A stretch of DNA of 64,000 nucleotides, taken from assembly GCF_026314945.1 (NCBI RefSeq), contig NZ_CP111121.1, positions 2,170,001 to 2,234,000 of the forward strand. Direction: 5' to 3'. The notes under the pieces are model-generated. The model saw only the letters and a list, made by a program, of their open reading frames with translations, searched no databases and was not told the DNA's origin. Made by a program: the position numbers and the translations under genes. Positions within the stretch are counted from its first letter, which is position 1. Every line of letters begins with the position of its first letter. Below, one piece after another: positions 35,301 to 43,763 of this stretch. Source of the DNA: Chryseobacterium fluminis. Its GTDB lineage: Bacteria; Bacteroidota; Bacteroidia; Flavobacteriales; Weeksellaceae.

Positions 35301-36761
35301 ATGAAATTAAGTTTAGCAATTGTAGCATTAGCTTTATCCGTACCAGCGGTAAGTTATGCGCAAGACTCAACTGCAGTAGTTTCCAATGGAGAGTATCCTA
35401 ATACGTTCTCTTCAGGCTCTGCGAATGTTTCCCCATTTACAAACAAATCCAAAAGATTTAATGACTGGGCGATCTCCATTGGTGCCGGGGTACCATTAAT
35501 TCAATCTGCAGACTTAACATCTATAAAAAATGGTAACGGTAAAAACCTTTTTGGCTATTCTGCATATGTGAGTATTGATAAAGCTATTACCCACGCTTTC
35601 GGTATTAATTTACAATATGACAGAGGTGAAACGAGACAGGGATGGTTCAATACTAAAGATTCTGCTCCTGCCAATGCTTCTGCATATCAGCAGGTAGCTG
35701 CCAGAACGCAGTATGATGCAATATCCATTTTAGGAGATATCAACTTTTCAAACCTGTTAAGAAGAGTAGACAATCACTCTCCTTACCGATGGGCATTACA
35801 CGGATACGGAGGTATTGGTACGATTGCCTACAGAGCTTACCAGAAAGATGAGACAGGACAGAGAATGGTAACTGAGATCAAGCCTTTCCAGCTGGGATCT
35901 ATGTTCCTTCAGGGTGGTGCCGGTCTTAAATTCAAAGTTAACAGAAGATTAGATATCGAAGGAAGACTTATGTATGTAGTGACCGGTGACGATGAATTCG
36001 ATGGAGGCGGTTCTAAATACAGTGCCATTAACCAGCGTGAAGAGCAGGTTTCTGATAATTTCTTCAATGCTACTTTAGGGATTTCATTAAAACTCGGAAA
36101 GCACGAATCTCATGTAATGTGGCATGATCCACTTCAGGAAATTTATTACAAGCTGGATGTTTTAGCTAATAAGAGTCAGGATATCGAAGTTTGTAAGAAA
36201 GGTGATCTTGATAATGACGGTGTGTGTGATGACTGGGACAGACAGCTTGATACTCCTGCAGGAGCCAGAGTTGACGGTGCCGGAGTTGCTCTTGATACTG
36301 ATCTTGACGGTGTTATCGATCTTTATGATAAATGTGTAACCGTACCTGGACCTGTTGAAAACCAGGGATGTCCTACAACAGCTCCGGCTACGGCAGGACC
36401 TGTAACAGATGACACGAGAGTTCTTGAAGGAATTGAATTTGATTTAAATTCTGACAGAATCTTGCCTTCTAACACTCCTATCCTTAATAATGCTGTAAAT
36501 TACATCAATACTTCAAACGGTAGTTATAATGTAATCGGAGCTACGGATACAAGAGCTTCTGACGCTTATAACCAAAAGCTGTCTGAAAGAAGAGCTAATA
36601 ATGTTAAAAATTATCTGATCAAAAACGGAATAGAGTCCGGAAAACTGAATGCTATCGGTAGAGGTGAAAAAGACCTTAAATATCCGGAATGTGATCCTGC
36701 TACGAAATGTCCTGAATGGAAAAACAGAGCCAACAGAAGAGTATACTTCGAAGCTAAATAA
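35301..36761 (+). CDS. OmpA-family outer membrane protein
   Basis: A 486-residue protein: signal MKLSLAIVALALSVPAVSYAQ, a beta-barrel (about 45-300), calcium-binding type 3 repeats (GDLDNDGVCDDWDRQLD, TDLDGVIDLYDKCVTV), and a C-terminal OmpA domain (about 378-486) with IEFDLNSDRILPSNTPIL, GATDTRASDAYNQKLSERRA and NRRVYFEAK. The OmpA domain binds peptidoglycan and ties the outer membrane to the wall. It starts 34 bp after its shorter paralogue and is followed by a terminator, so the two are probably one operon. Likely abundant. Confidence 0.92.
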   Translation: MKLSLAIVALALSVPAVSYAQDSTAVVSNGEYPNTFSSGSANVSPFTNKSKRFNDWAISIGAGVPLIQSADLTSIKNGNGKNLFGYSAYVSIDKAITHAFGINLQYDRGETRQGWFNTKDSAPANASAYQQVAARTQYDAISILGDINFSNLLRRVDNHSPYRWALHGYGGIGTIAYRAYQKDETGQRMVTEIKPFQLGSMFLQGGAGLKFKVNRRLDIEGRLMYVVTGDDEFDGGGSKYSAINQREEQVSDNFFNATLGISLKLGKHESHVMWHDPLQEIYYKLDVLANKSQDIEVCKKGDLDNDGVCDDWDRQLDTPAGARVDGAGVALDTDLDGVIDLYDKCVTVPGPVENQGCPTTAPATAGPVTDDTRVLEGIEFDLNSDRILPSNTPILNNAVNYINTSNGSYNVIGATDTRASDAYNQKLSERRANNVKNYLIKNGIESGKLNAIGRGEKDLKYPECDPATKCPEWKNRANRRVYFEAK

Positions 36762-36783
36762 TAAACTTATTATTCATTATATG

Positions 36784-36810
36784 AAAGTCACGCCTTGCGT
36801 GACTTTTTTA
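36784..36810 (+). terminator. Terminator of the OmpA pair
   Basis: Perfect stem AAAGTCACGC/GCGTGACTTT with a 3-nt loop and a T run. Confidence 0.8.
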
Positions 36811-36838
36811 TTATAACACTTTTTATTATTTTTACCCT

Positions 36839-38740
36839 ATGATTTCTCAGCAGGACTTTCAAGAGCTTAAATATAAGGCCCTAAAATACTTTTGGGGTTA
36901 CGATCATTTCAGAGATTCCCAGGAAGCCATTATTGATTGTGTTATTCAGGATAAAGATACGCTCGTTCTTTTGCCTACAGGCGCAGGAAAATCCCTTTGT
37001 TATCAGCTTCCGGCATTACTGAAAGAAGGAACATGTCTTATCATCTCGCCTCTTCTGGCATTAATGAAAGATCAGGTAAACCAGCTAAAGTCCAAAGGAA
37101 TAGAAGCAGAATATCTATCTTCAGAATTAGATGAATATGATGCTGAGACTATCTATGGCCGCTGTAAAGAAGGCTTAACAAAAATGCTTTATATATCTCC
37201 TGAAAGACTTACCAACAAACAGTTTCTCCTGAATATCGAAGAAATTCAGCTCTCTTTTATTGCGGTAGATGAAGCGCACTGTATTTCAGAGTGGGGCCAG
37301 GATTTCCGCCCCAGTTATCAGAACATAAAAGATTTCAGGACAAACAATCCCCATATTCCGTGTCTTGCCCTTACAGCAACTGCCACTCCAAAAGTTCTGG
37401 AAGAAATAAAAACAAAACTGGAGCTTAAAAATGTAACGGTTTTTCAAAAGAGTTTCAAAAGAGAAAATATCAAAATTTTTACAGAAGAGGTATCTGATAA
37501 ATTTCAACGTATTTTTAACATTCTGAAATATACTGATGAAAGCGGAATCGTATATGTGCGAACCAGAAAAGAAGCCGAGCTTCTGACCGAATATCTGCAT
37601 AAAAATCAATTAAAACATGTTGATTTTTTCCATGCCGGCCTTACTGCTAAAGAAAAAAATATAAGACAACATACCTGGAACACCAGTAATAACAATGTAC
37701 TTATCTCTACGAATGCCTTCGGAATGGGTATTGATAAAGATAATGTCCGTTTTGTGATCCACTACTCTCCTTCTGCATCGATCGAAAATTATTACCAGGA
37801 AATCGGAAGATCAGGAAGAGACGGTAAAAAAAGTTTTGCTTTTCTTTTATGGAATCAGCATGAACTTCAGAACTTCGACCAGATCTTAAAAAATCAGATT
37901 CCCAATAAAGCGGAATTTTTAAAAATTATCACCTATCTCTATTCTAAATTTCAGGTTGCCGAGTTTGAATTACCTGAACAGGTTTTTCAGCTCAATTTTA
38001 ACGGCATACAGAACTTCACAAAATTATCAACGGCAAAAATTAAAAATGTATTAAATTTTCTGCATAACCAGGAGATTATTTATTTTAACGATCATAAAAG
38101 CCTATCCTCTCTTCAGCTTCTGATGCAGGCCGATGAGATCGATCAGCTGCCTCAGAAAGATGCTTATTTTATTGAACTGATGCTTCGTTCTATCTCCGGA
38201 ATTACAACACATAAAGTCATGTTCAGCGAGCAGCAGGTCAGCAACAAAATCGGAATAAGCACCCATTTGATAAAGGAGAGGCTAAAAGAGTTACAGCAAA
38301 AAAATTATCTTGAATATGTAGATGGGGCCTTATCCAGCATCAAGTTTTTAAAACCCAGGGACGAAAGGGTGATTAACAGCTCTTACTGGAAGCTGTTTGA
38401 ACATATTCAGAAGAATAAAATTCAGAAGTGGGAAGAAATGAAATTCTTCATTGAAGACAGCAAGTATTGTAAAATGAAATTAATCCTTGCTTATTTTGGA
38501 GAGAAAGATTCTAAGAACTGCGGTCAATGTACGGTTTGTGAAAAAAATAAACAGTCTATTTTCGGGAAAAACATTTCTGCACAGTTACTTAATGCTTTAG
38601 CGAAAAGACCTGCCACGATTGAAGAGTTATCTATACAGATGAGCTTTCATTCAAAAGAAAGTATTTTAGAAAATCTAATATTCCTCCTCGATTCCGGGAA
38701 GGTAAAAATGCTGAATTTCAGAACCTATTCCCTGGCGTAA
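36839..38740 (+). CDS. recQ: RecQ-family ATP-dependent DNA helicase
   Basis: A 633-residue 3'-5' helicase. Motifs: FRDSQEAI (motif 0), LPTGAGKSLCYQ (Walker A), VDEAHCISEWGQDFR (DEAH and aromatic loop), LTATATP, and ISTNAFGMGIDKDNV ... YYQEIGRSGRDG (motifs V-VI). A zinc-binding part follows (CKMKLILAYFGE, CGQCTVC), then a winged-helix RQC region. No HRDC domain is evident, so this is the shorter of the RecQ types usual in flavobacteria. Ending near 38740; fmt follows with its own promoter. Confidence 0.92.
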   Translation: MISQQDFQELKYKALKYFWGYDHFRDSQEAIIDCVIQDKDTLVLLPTGAGKSLCYQLPALLKEGTCLIISPLLALMKDQVNQLKSKGIEAEYLSSELDEYDAETIYGRCKEGLTKMLYISPERLTNKQFLLNIEEIQLSFIAVDEAHCISEWGQDFRPSYQNIKDFRTNNPHIPCLALTATATPKVLEEIKTKLELKNVTVFQKSFKRENIKIFTEEVSDKFQRIFNILKYTDESGIVYVRTRKEAELLTEYLHKNQLKHVDFFHAGLTAKEKNIRQHTWNTSNNNVLISTNAFGMGIDKDNVRFVIHYSPSASIENYYQEIGRSGRDGKKSFAFLLWNQHELQNFDQILKNQIPNKAEFLKIITYLYSKFQVAEFELPEQVFQLNFNGIQNFTKLSTAKIKNVLNFLHNQEIIYFNDHKSLSSLQLLMQADEIDQLPQKDAYFIELMLRSISGITTHKVMFSEQQVSNKIGISTHLIKERLKELQQKNYLEYVDGALSSIKFLKPRDERVINSSYWKLFEHIQKNKIQKWEEMKFFIEDSKYCKMKLILAYFGEKDSKNCGQCTVCEKNKQSIFGKNISAQLLNALAKRPATIEELSIQMSFHSKESILENLIFLLDSGKVKMLNFRTYSLA

Positions 38741-38818
38741 GTATAAAGTCAGCGGTAAGCCTGGATAATATCCGGATTTTTTTAGTTTCCAAATCTTTCA
38801 ATCCTTTAATAAAGACCT

Positions 38819-38826
38819 TATCTTTG
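38819..38826 (+). promoter_or_regulatory. -7 box directly before fmt
   Basis: TATCTTTG with only CATT before the ATG at 38831, so the fmt transcript is likely to be leaderless. Confidence 0.6.
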
Positions 38827-38830
38827 CATT

Positions 38831-39778
38831 ATGAAATCATTGAAAGTCGTATTCTTAGGTACTCCGGAGTTTGCAAAAACTTCTTTAGCAGCCATCCATC
38901 AATCCCATCATGAAGTGGTAGGCGTTGTAACTGTTGCTGATAAGGCAAGCGGACGCGGACAGAAAATCAACCAGTCCCCTGTAAAAGTATTTGCCACAGA
39001 AAATAAGATCCCCGTTTTTCAGCCTGAAAAGTTGAGAGATCCTGAATTTCTGGAAGCCCTGAGAAAATTAGAAGCCGATGTTTTTGTGGTCGTTGCTTTC
39101 AGAATGATGCCTAAAGTTCTGTTTGAAATGCCTGAAATGGGAACCTTTAATCTTCATGCTTCTCTTTTACCCGATTACAGGGGAGCGGCACCCATCAATT
39201 ATGCGGTGATCAACGGGGAGGAAAAGACAGGAGCTACTACTTTCTTTATCAATGAAAAGATAGATGAGGGCAATATCTTGTTGCAGGAAGAATTATCTGT
39301 TTTACCTGATGAGACTGCGGGAAGTCTCCACGACAGATTAATGGAAATGGGCTCAAAACTGGTGGTAAAAACCCTGGATGGACTGGCAGAAAATACAATA
39401 ACAGAAAAACCTCAGCCCGTGGTTGAACATCCTAAGAATGCTTTTAAAATTTTCAAAGAGGATACCAGAATCGACTGGACAAAAAATTCAAAAGCCATAC
39501 ATCAGTTTATCCTGGGCATGTCGCCTTATCCTGCCGCTTTTACTTCTTTAAAAATAGGAGATGAGGAAAAAGGGCTGAAAATATTCAGTGGAAAATTTGA
39601 GATCCTAAATCACAACCAATCGGCCGGCAGTTTGGATATTTCAAAAAATGAATTTAAAATCTATACTCAGGACGGGATCTATTTCCCTCTCGAATTACAG
39701 CTTGAAGGAAAGAAAAGAATGAACATCAAAGATTTTCTGAACGGTTTCAGAAATTTTGACGAAATAAAAATGGCTTGA
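38831..39778 (+). CDS. fmt: Methionyl-tRNA formyltransferase
   Basis: A 315-residue enzyme that formylates initiator Met-tRNA with 10-formyltetrahydrofolate. It starts MKSLKVVFLGTPEFAKTSLA. The catalytic Asn-His-Asp set is visible in FNLHASLLPDYRGAAPINYA (the SLLPxYRG signature) with ATTFFINEKIDEGNIL after it. A C-terminal tRNA-binding domain follows (DWTKNSKAIHQFILGMSPYP). Its stop codon lies inside the terminator hairpin shared with the convergent ribB gene. The folate it uses depends on folK, 5 kb upstream. Confidence 0.95.
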   Translation: MKSLKVVFLGTPEFAKTSLAAIHQSHHEVVGVVTVADKASGRGQKINQSPVKVFATENKIPVFQPEKLRDPEFLEALRKLEADVFVVVAFRMMPKVLFEMPEMGTFNLHASLLPDYRGAAPINYAVINGEEKTGATTFFINEKIDEGNILLQEELSVLPDETAGSLHDRLMEMGSKLVVKTLDGLAENTITEKPQPVVEHPKNAFKIFKEDTRIDWTKNSKAIHQFILGMSPYPAAFTSLKIGDEEKGLKIFSGKFEILNHNQSAGSLDISKNEFKIYTQDGIYFPLELQLEGKKRMNIKDFLNGFRNFDEIKMA

Positions 39779-39795
39779 TTACCAAGCCATTTTTT
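39768..39795. terminator. Bidirectional terminator shared by fmt and ribB
   Basis: Stem AAATGGCTT/AAGCCATTT; it includes the fmt stop codon, with T and A runs on either side. Confidence 0.7.
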
Positions 39796-39816
39796 ATATT
39801 TTAATAAAATCAATTG

Positions 39817-40938
39817 TTATAACTGCACCATCTCTGTCACCTCAACATCATATCCTCCAACCTGAGGCTTGATATCCGGATTCTGAGTGATCACCTTAAA
39901 CTTGTTAATTCCCAGATTCTTTAAAATCTGAGTTCCGATTCCGTAATCTCTATAATTAAAAGCGGCTGTCGGGTGTTTCTGCTGACCATCCTGATAATTG
40001 ATAAACTGCTGTAGTTTTCTCAGTGTATTTTCAGAACTCGAAACATTGTTGATAAAAATAACAGCTCCTTTTCCAGCTTCATTTACCATGTTGGTTACTT
40101 TCTCCAGTAGTGGTTTTTCACCGTTATTTAATCTGGTTAACACATCAAAATAAGAATCGGAGGACTGAACTCTCACCAAAACCGGTTCGTCAACCGTCCA
40201 TGTCCCTTTCGTTAAGGCAAAATGAATCTGATCATTAGACGTTTCTCTGAAAGCAAAGAAATCAAACTCCCCGTAGGCGGTTTTTACTTTTCTCTCTTCA
40301 ATTCTCTCAATAAGATTTCCTTTTTTAAGCTGGTAATGAATCAGATCTTCAATCGATACGATTTTCATATCATGTTTTTGGGCAAAAACCTGTAAATCAG
40401 GTAAACGGGACATTGAACCATCCTCATTCATGATTTCGCAGATCACTCCTCCTTCTTTTAAACCTGCCAGGCATGTAAGATCGATCGCTGCTTCCGTATG
40501 GCCGGCTCTTTTTAAAACACCACCTTTTCTGGCACGCAGCGGGAAAATATGCCCCGGTCTCATGAAATCCGTAGGTTTCGAATTTTCGTCCATTAAAGCT
40601 AAGATGGTTTTTGCTCTGTCTCCTGCAGAAATCCCTGTAGACGTTCCGTTGCCTAAAAGATCAACTGAAACGGTAAAAGCGGTTTCTTTAGGGTCACTGC
40701 TCCTGCTTACCATCACATCCAGTCCCAACTCATCACATCTCTTTTCAGGAAGCGGCATACAGATAAGCCCTCTCCCGTGAAGTGCCATAAAATTGATGAT
40801 TTCAGGGGTTGTCAGTTCTGCGGCACAAAGAAAATCTCCTTCGTTTTCTCTGTCTTCATCATCTACTACTATGATTATTTTACCATTTTTAAGGTCTTCG
40901 ATAGCCTCTGGAATAGTATTTAATTTAATATCAGACAT
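39817..40938 (-). CDS. ribB: 3,4-dihydroxy-2-butanone-4-phosphate synthase with degenerate RibA-like domain
   Basis: A 373-residue protein. Residues 1-205 are a full RibB domain, forming the four-carbon riboflavin precursor from ribulose 5-phosphate: [13 protein letters not shown] (acidic metal loop), [13 protein letters not shown], and [16 protein letters not shown] with catalytic His/Glu. Residues about 210-373 align with GTP cyclohydrolase II in length and end, but the zinc site (CxxxxxxxxCxC) and the GEG/RQEGRG catalytic motif are missing. It is therefore probably monofunctional or regulatory, like the RibBX hybrids known in Proteobacteria; a separate RibA would be needed. No FMN riboswitch is seen. 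Confidence 0.88.
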   Translation of the reverse strand: MSDIKLNTIPEAIEDLKNGKIIIVVDDEDRENEGDFLCAAELTTPEIINFMALHGRGLICMPLPEKRCDELGLDVMVSRSSDPKETAFTVSVDLLGNGTSTGISAGDRAKTILALMDENSKPTDFMRPGHIFPLRARKGGVLKRAGHTEAAIDLTCLAGLKEGGVICEIMNEDGSMSRLPDLQVFAQKHDMKIVSIEDLIHYQLKKGNLIERIEERKVKTAYGEFDFFAFRETSNDQIHFALTKGTWTVDEPVLVRVQSSDSYFDVLTRLNNGEKPLLEKVTNMVNEAGKGAVIFINNVSSSENTLRKLQQFINYQDGQQKHPTAAFNYRDYGIGTQILKNLGINKFKVITQNPDIKPQVGGYDVEVTEMVQL

Positions 40939-40987
40939 TTTTACTTAAATTTTCCCAAAGATACTCATAAAAAAAGGCATCTTCCAA

Positions 40988-41998
40988 TTAATATGATGCT
41001 TTGAATATTGAGTTTTTAGCATTTCTGAAAATATGATAAGACTCGAGCCGCTTCTGATGGTCATAGATATGAGAATTGATCATCAATTCATCTACATTAA
41101 ACTTCTGCTGAAAACTTTTAAGCTGCTCTTCGATCTCTGACTGATTCCCGATAAAAGTATATCTTAACTTCTGCAGAACCATCGATTTTTCCATCGGGGA
41201 CCAGATATCATCCATATCATCAACCGGTGGAGCAAAAGGTTTTCTGTCGTTCCGTACAATATTAATGAATGCCTGGAATAAAGTCGTTGACATTTTATGA
41301 GCTTCCCCGGAAGTTTCCGCAGCAATTCCGTTAACACAGGCCAGAATATAAGGCTGAGCCAACTGCCTGGAGGGTTCAAAATGTTCCCTGTAGATATTAA
41401 ACGCCATCTCCATCTGTTCAGGGGCAAAATGTCCCGCAAAAGCATACGGAAGTCCCAGTTCTGCCGCCAACCATGCACTGTCTGTACTGGAACCCAAGAT
41501 ATACAGCGGAATATCAAGACCTTCCCCCGGGATGGCGCGAACCATAGCGTTTGAATTTTCTTTGGAGAAATATTTCTGTAATTCTAAGATTTGTCTTGGA
41601 AACTGTTCGTTGATGATCGCCGGATTTCGTCCCAGAGCCTGAGCGGTCAGTCCATCTGTTCCGGGAGCTCTTCCCAGGCCAAGATCTATTCTGCCGGGAA
41701 AAAGAGATTCCAGCGTCCCGAATTGCTCAGCTATTACTAACGAGCTGTGATTCGGAAGCATAATCCCTCCGGAACCGACTCTTATTTTTTTTGTTCCGTT
41801 GGCAATAAAGCCAATAAGCACCGAAGTGGCTGAACTTGCAATACTTTCCATATTATGGTGTTCGGCGAGCCAGAATCTTTTATAATCTAAATTTTCAGCA
41901 TAGTTGGCCAGGGATAAGCTGTCCTGAAACGTATCGTTAATAGACTTGTCCTGTTTTACAGGCGCGAGATCCAGTACCGATATTTCAAAATTTTTCAT
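40988..41998 (-). CDS. LLM-class flavin-dependent oxidoreductase
   Basis: About 336 residues from the ATG at 41998 (MKNFEISVLDLAPV); the in-frame region upstream to 42076 is Arg-rich, lies between promoter and start, and is not used. The fold is bacterial luciferase-like: FWLAEHHNMESIASSAT near the start, VGSGGIMLPNHSSLVIAEQF, PGRIDLGLGRAPGTD and YILGSSTDSAWLAAELG. It matches the MsnO8-like or YhbW-like group with a likely FMN cofactor; the substrate is unknown. Confidence 0.85.
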   Translation of the reverse strand: MKNFEISVLDLAPVKQDKSINDTFQDSLSLANYAENLDYKRFWLAEHHNMESIASSATSVLIGFIANGTKKIRVGSGGIMLPNHSSLVIAEQFGTLESLFPGRIDLGLGRAPGTDGLTAQALGRNPAIINEQFPRQILELQKYFSKENSNAMVRAIPGEGLDIPLYILGSSTDSAWLAAELGLPYAFAGHFAPEQMEMAFNIYREHFEPSRQLAQPYILACVNGIAAETSGEAHKMSTTLFQAFINIVRNDRKPFAPPVDDMDDIWSPMEKSMVLQKLRYTFIGNQSEIEEQLKSFQQKFNVDELMINSHIYDHQKRLESYHIFRNAKNSIFKASY

Positions 41999-42073
41999 AT
42001 CGAGATATTTATTTTTAAAGGAGAAAAGAAATCTCCTTCGTCGATTTATATTGTAGGTTATAAAAACCTTAAG

Positions 42074-42081
42074 CAAAGATA
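42074..42081 (-). promoter_or_regulatory. -7 box for the LLM-class oxidoreductase
   Basis: The minus strand reads TATCTTTG, giving a leader of about 70 nt to the ATG at 41998. Confidence 0.5.
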
Positions 42082-42403
42082 AGACTAATAAATTGCATTA
42101 GTTACTTTTTGTAATTGATGGAATTAATTGAAGTAATTGAGGAAAAACTATGAAAATAGAGAATTCTGCCGAGTCTCTTAGCTGATACATTAACCTTCCA
42201 GCCTTCAGTAATTGATTGTTTTATCATGTACATATTTTACACTGATATTTACAAAAAATATACACCCCATTTTTTACTTCCGGAAAATATAATTTTTTAG
42301 TTTTAGCCATATTAATATATACGCAAAGCAATAACTTCAAACTAATAAACCATGTCAAAGATTATATGACACCATCAACTGATTAACTTATAAAAAAATA
42401 AAG
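42082..42403. other. Intergenic stretch upstream of the GG-leader peptide gene
   Basis: AT-rich, no gene seen. A weak -7-like box TAGTTTTA lies near 42298-42305, about 100 bp before the peptide start. Nothing else was recognised. Confidence 0.4.
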
Positions 42404-42565
42404 ATGAAAAATTTCAGAAAACTTTCAAGACAGGATTTAAAAAAATTATCCGGCGGTAAAATTCCTGCCCAAGCCATTGATGGAGAATCATGTGTAGCCC
42501 ATATCAATTGTTCCAGCGGTAAAGGGATATGGATCTCTGAAACGAGTGTTTCCTGCTGCCCGTAG
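42404..42565 (+). CDS. GG-leader bacteriocin-like peptide with four cysteines
   Basis: A 53-residue peptide. The leader MKNFRKLSRQDLKKLSGG has the double-glycine site and the basic/leucine pattern typical of Chryseobacterium bacteriocin-like precursors exported by peptidase-containing ABC transporters. The 35-residue core contains Cys30, Cys36, Cys51 and Cys52 and ends SCCP. The gene directly precedes a TlpA-like thiol oxidoreductase gene on the same strand (62 bp gap), suggesting that disulfide formation or reduction is part of its maturation. No exporter lies in the window. Family match by pattern; activity is unknown. Confidence 0.7.
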   Translation: MKNFRKLSRQDLKKLSGGKIPAQAIDGESCVAHINCSSGKGIWISETSVSCCP

Positions 42566-42627
42566 TTGATCCATCTAGTAGTGTAGTACTACAGATCATT
42601 ACTACTTTTTATTTTGTCAACCTGATC

Positions 42628-43761
42628 ATGAGGAATAAATTGCTCAGCCTATTTAAACTATTGTTTTTACTGTCGATTTCATGCAATACTGTTTTCTGCC
42701 AGAACAGAAATATTAAGATTTCGTGTGTTGACAGTAAAAACGCATATAATAAGAAACTTTTCCTTATTCCTAAATTTGACATGAAATATTATACTAATCA
42801 CCTCAAACAGGATACAGCTGCCTTAACCGGTCGTCAGTTTGAATTCAATATCCGCAACGAAAAAGATGATTTCCCAAGACCTTACCGTCTCAGTTTAGAG
42901 GTACAGGAAGATAAAACGTATCTGCTGACAGAATCGTTTTATTTTGAAAATAAACCTAAAAACATAATCTTTGATTCTGAAAATGGAAAAATAATTGACC
43001 CCAGTGAAAGTACAGCATTGAGGGAAGAAACCTTTTCTTACGAAAAATATATGGATACGATTATTACTCAGAAGAAAAAATTAGACTGTATAAGATTTGC
43101 TTCCTATAAAAATAATAGTTTCCGCTTCATTAAAGACAGTCTGCATATTAAATACGACAGTCTGAAATTAAATGAGCAGCGGTTATTATTAAACTATTCC
43201 CGATTACATCCTAATTCAGCAGTATTATTCTGGAAAATTGTTGAGCTCACCGAAACAAACGGATATGATAAAAAATATGAAGAGATCTTCAATCATTTAT
43301 CTAAAAAAATAAAAGCCTCCGCGCCGGCAAAAGTTTTACAGAAACAATTTGCAATTCTAAAACAACTCAATATAGGAAATCGCTTCACATTTAAAATCAA
43401 AAACAGAAACATTACCGTTTCCAAAAGGTTTACATTAATAGATTTCTGGTTCTCTCATTGCAAACCCTGTCTTGAACAGATACCTAAATATAAGCATATT
43501 TACGAAAAATACAGAAGCAAAGGCTTCGGAATTATTGCCATCTCTACTGATAAAACTACGGACACTGATGACTGGAAAAAAGTGATACATGACAATAACC
43601 TGACATGGCCGCAATTCTTAGATGAAAACGGAACTGAATCTAAAAAACACAACATCACAGCTTTTCCTACCACCTTCCTCTTAGATTCACACGGCATCAT
43701 TCTCAGAAAAAATATTTCACCTGAAGAATTGGAAAAGTTCTGCGAGCAAAATCTGAATTAG
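42628..43761 (+). CDS. TlpA-like thioredoxin-fold protein, exported
   Basis: A 377-residue protein with a signal peptide or lipobox (MRNKLLSLFKLLFLLSISCN). Residues about 25-240 form an unrecognised domain (DUF4369-like at best). Residues about 250-377 are a TlpA/AhpC-type thioredoxin fold with the active site WFSHCKPCLEQIP, IIAISTDKTTDTDDW and the cis-Pro loop TAFPTTFLLD. It would act on disulfides in the periplasm. The GG-leader peptide gene directly upstream is the likely partner; a 2-bp gap separates its end from the convergent helicase gene. Confidence 0.8.
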   Translation: MRNKLLSLFKLLFLLSISCNTVFCQNRNIKISCVDSKNAYNKKLFLIPKFDMKYYTNHLKQDTAALTGRQFEFNIRNEKDDFPRPYRLSLEVQEDKTYLLTESFYFENKPKNIIFDSENGKIIDPSESTALREETFSYEKYMDTIITQKKKLDCIRFASYKNNSFRFIKDSLHIKYDSLKLNEQRLLLNYSRLHPNSAVLFWKIVELTETNGYDKKYEEIFNHLSKKIKASAPAKVLQKQFAILKQLNIGNRFTFKIKNRNITVSKRFTLIDFWFSHCKPCLEQIPKYKHIYEKYRSKGFGIIAISTDKTTDTDDWKKVIHDNNLTWPQFLDENGTESKKHNITAFPTTFLLDSHGIILRKNISPEELEKFCEQNLN

Positions 43762-43763
43762 TA

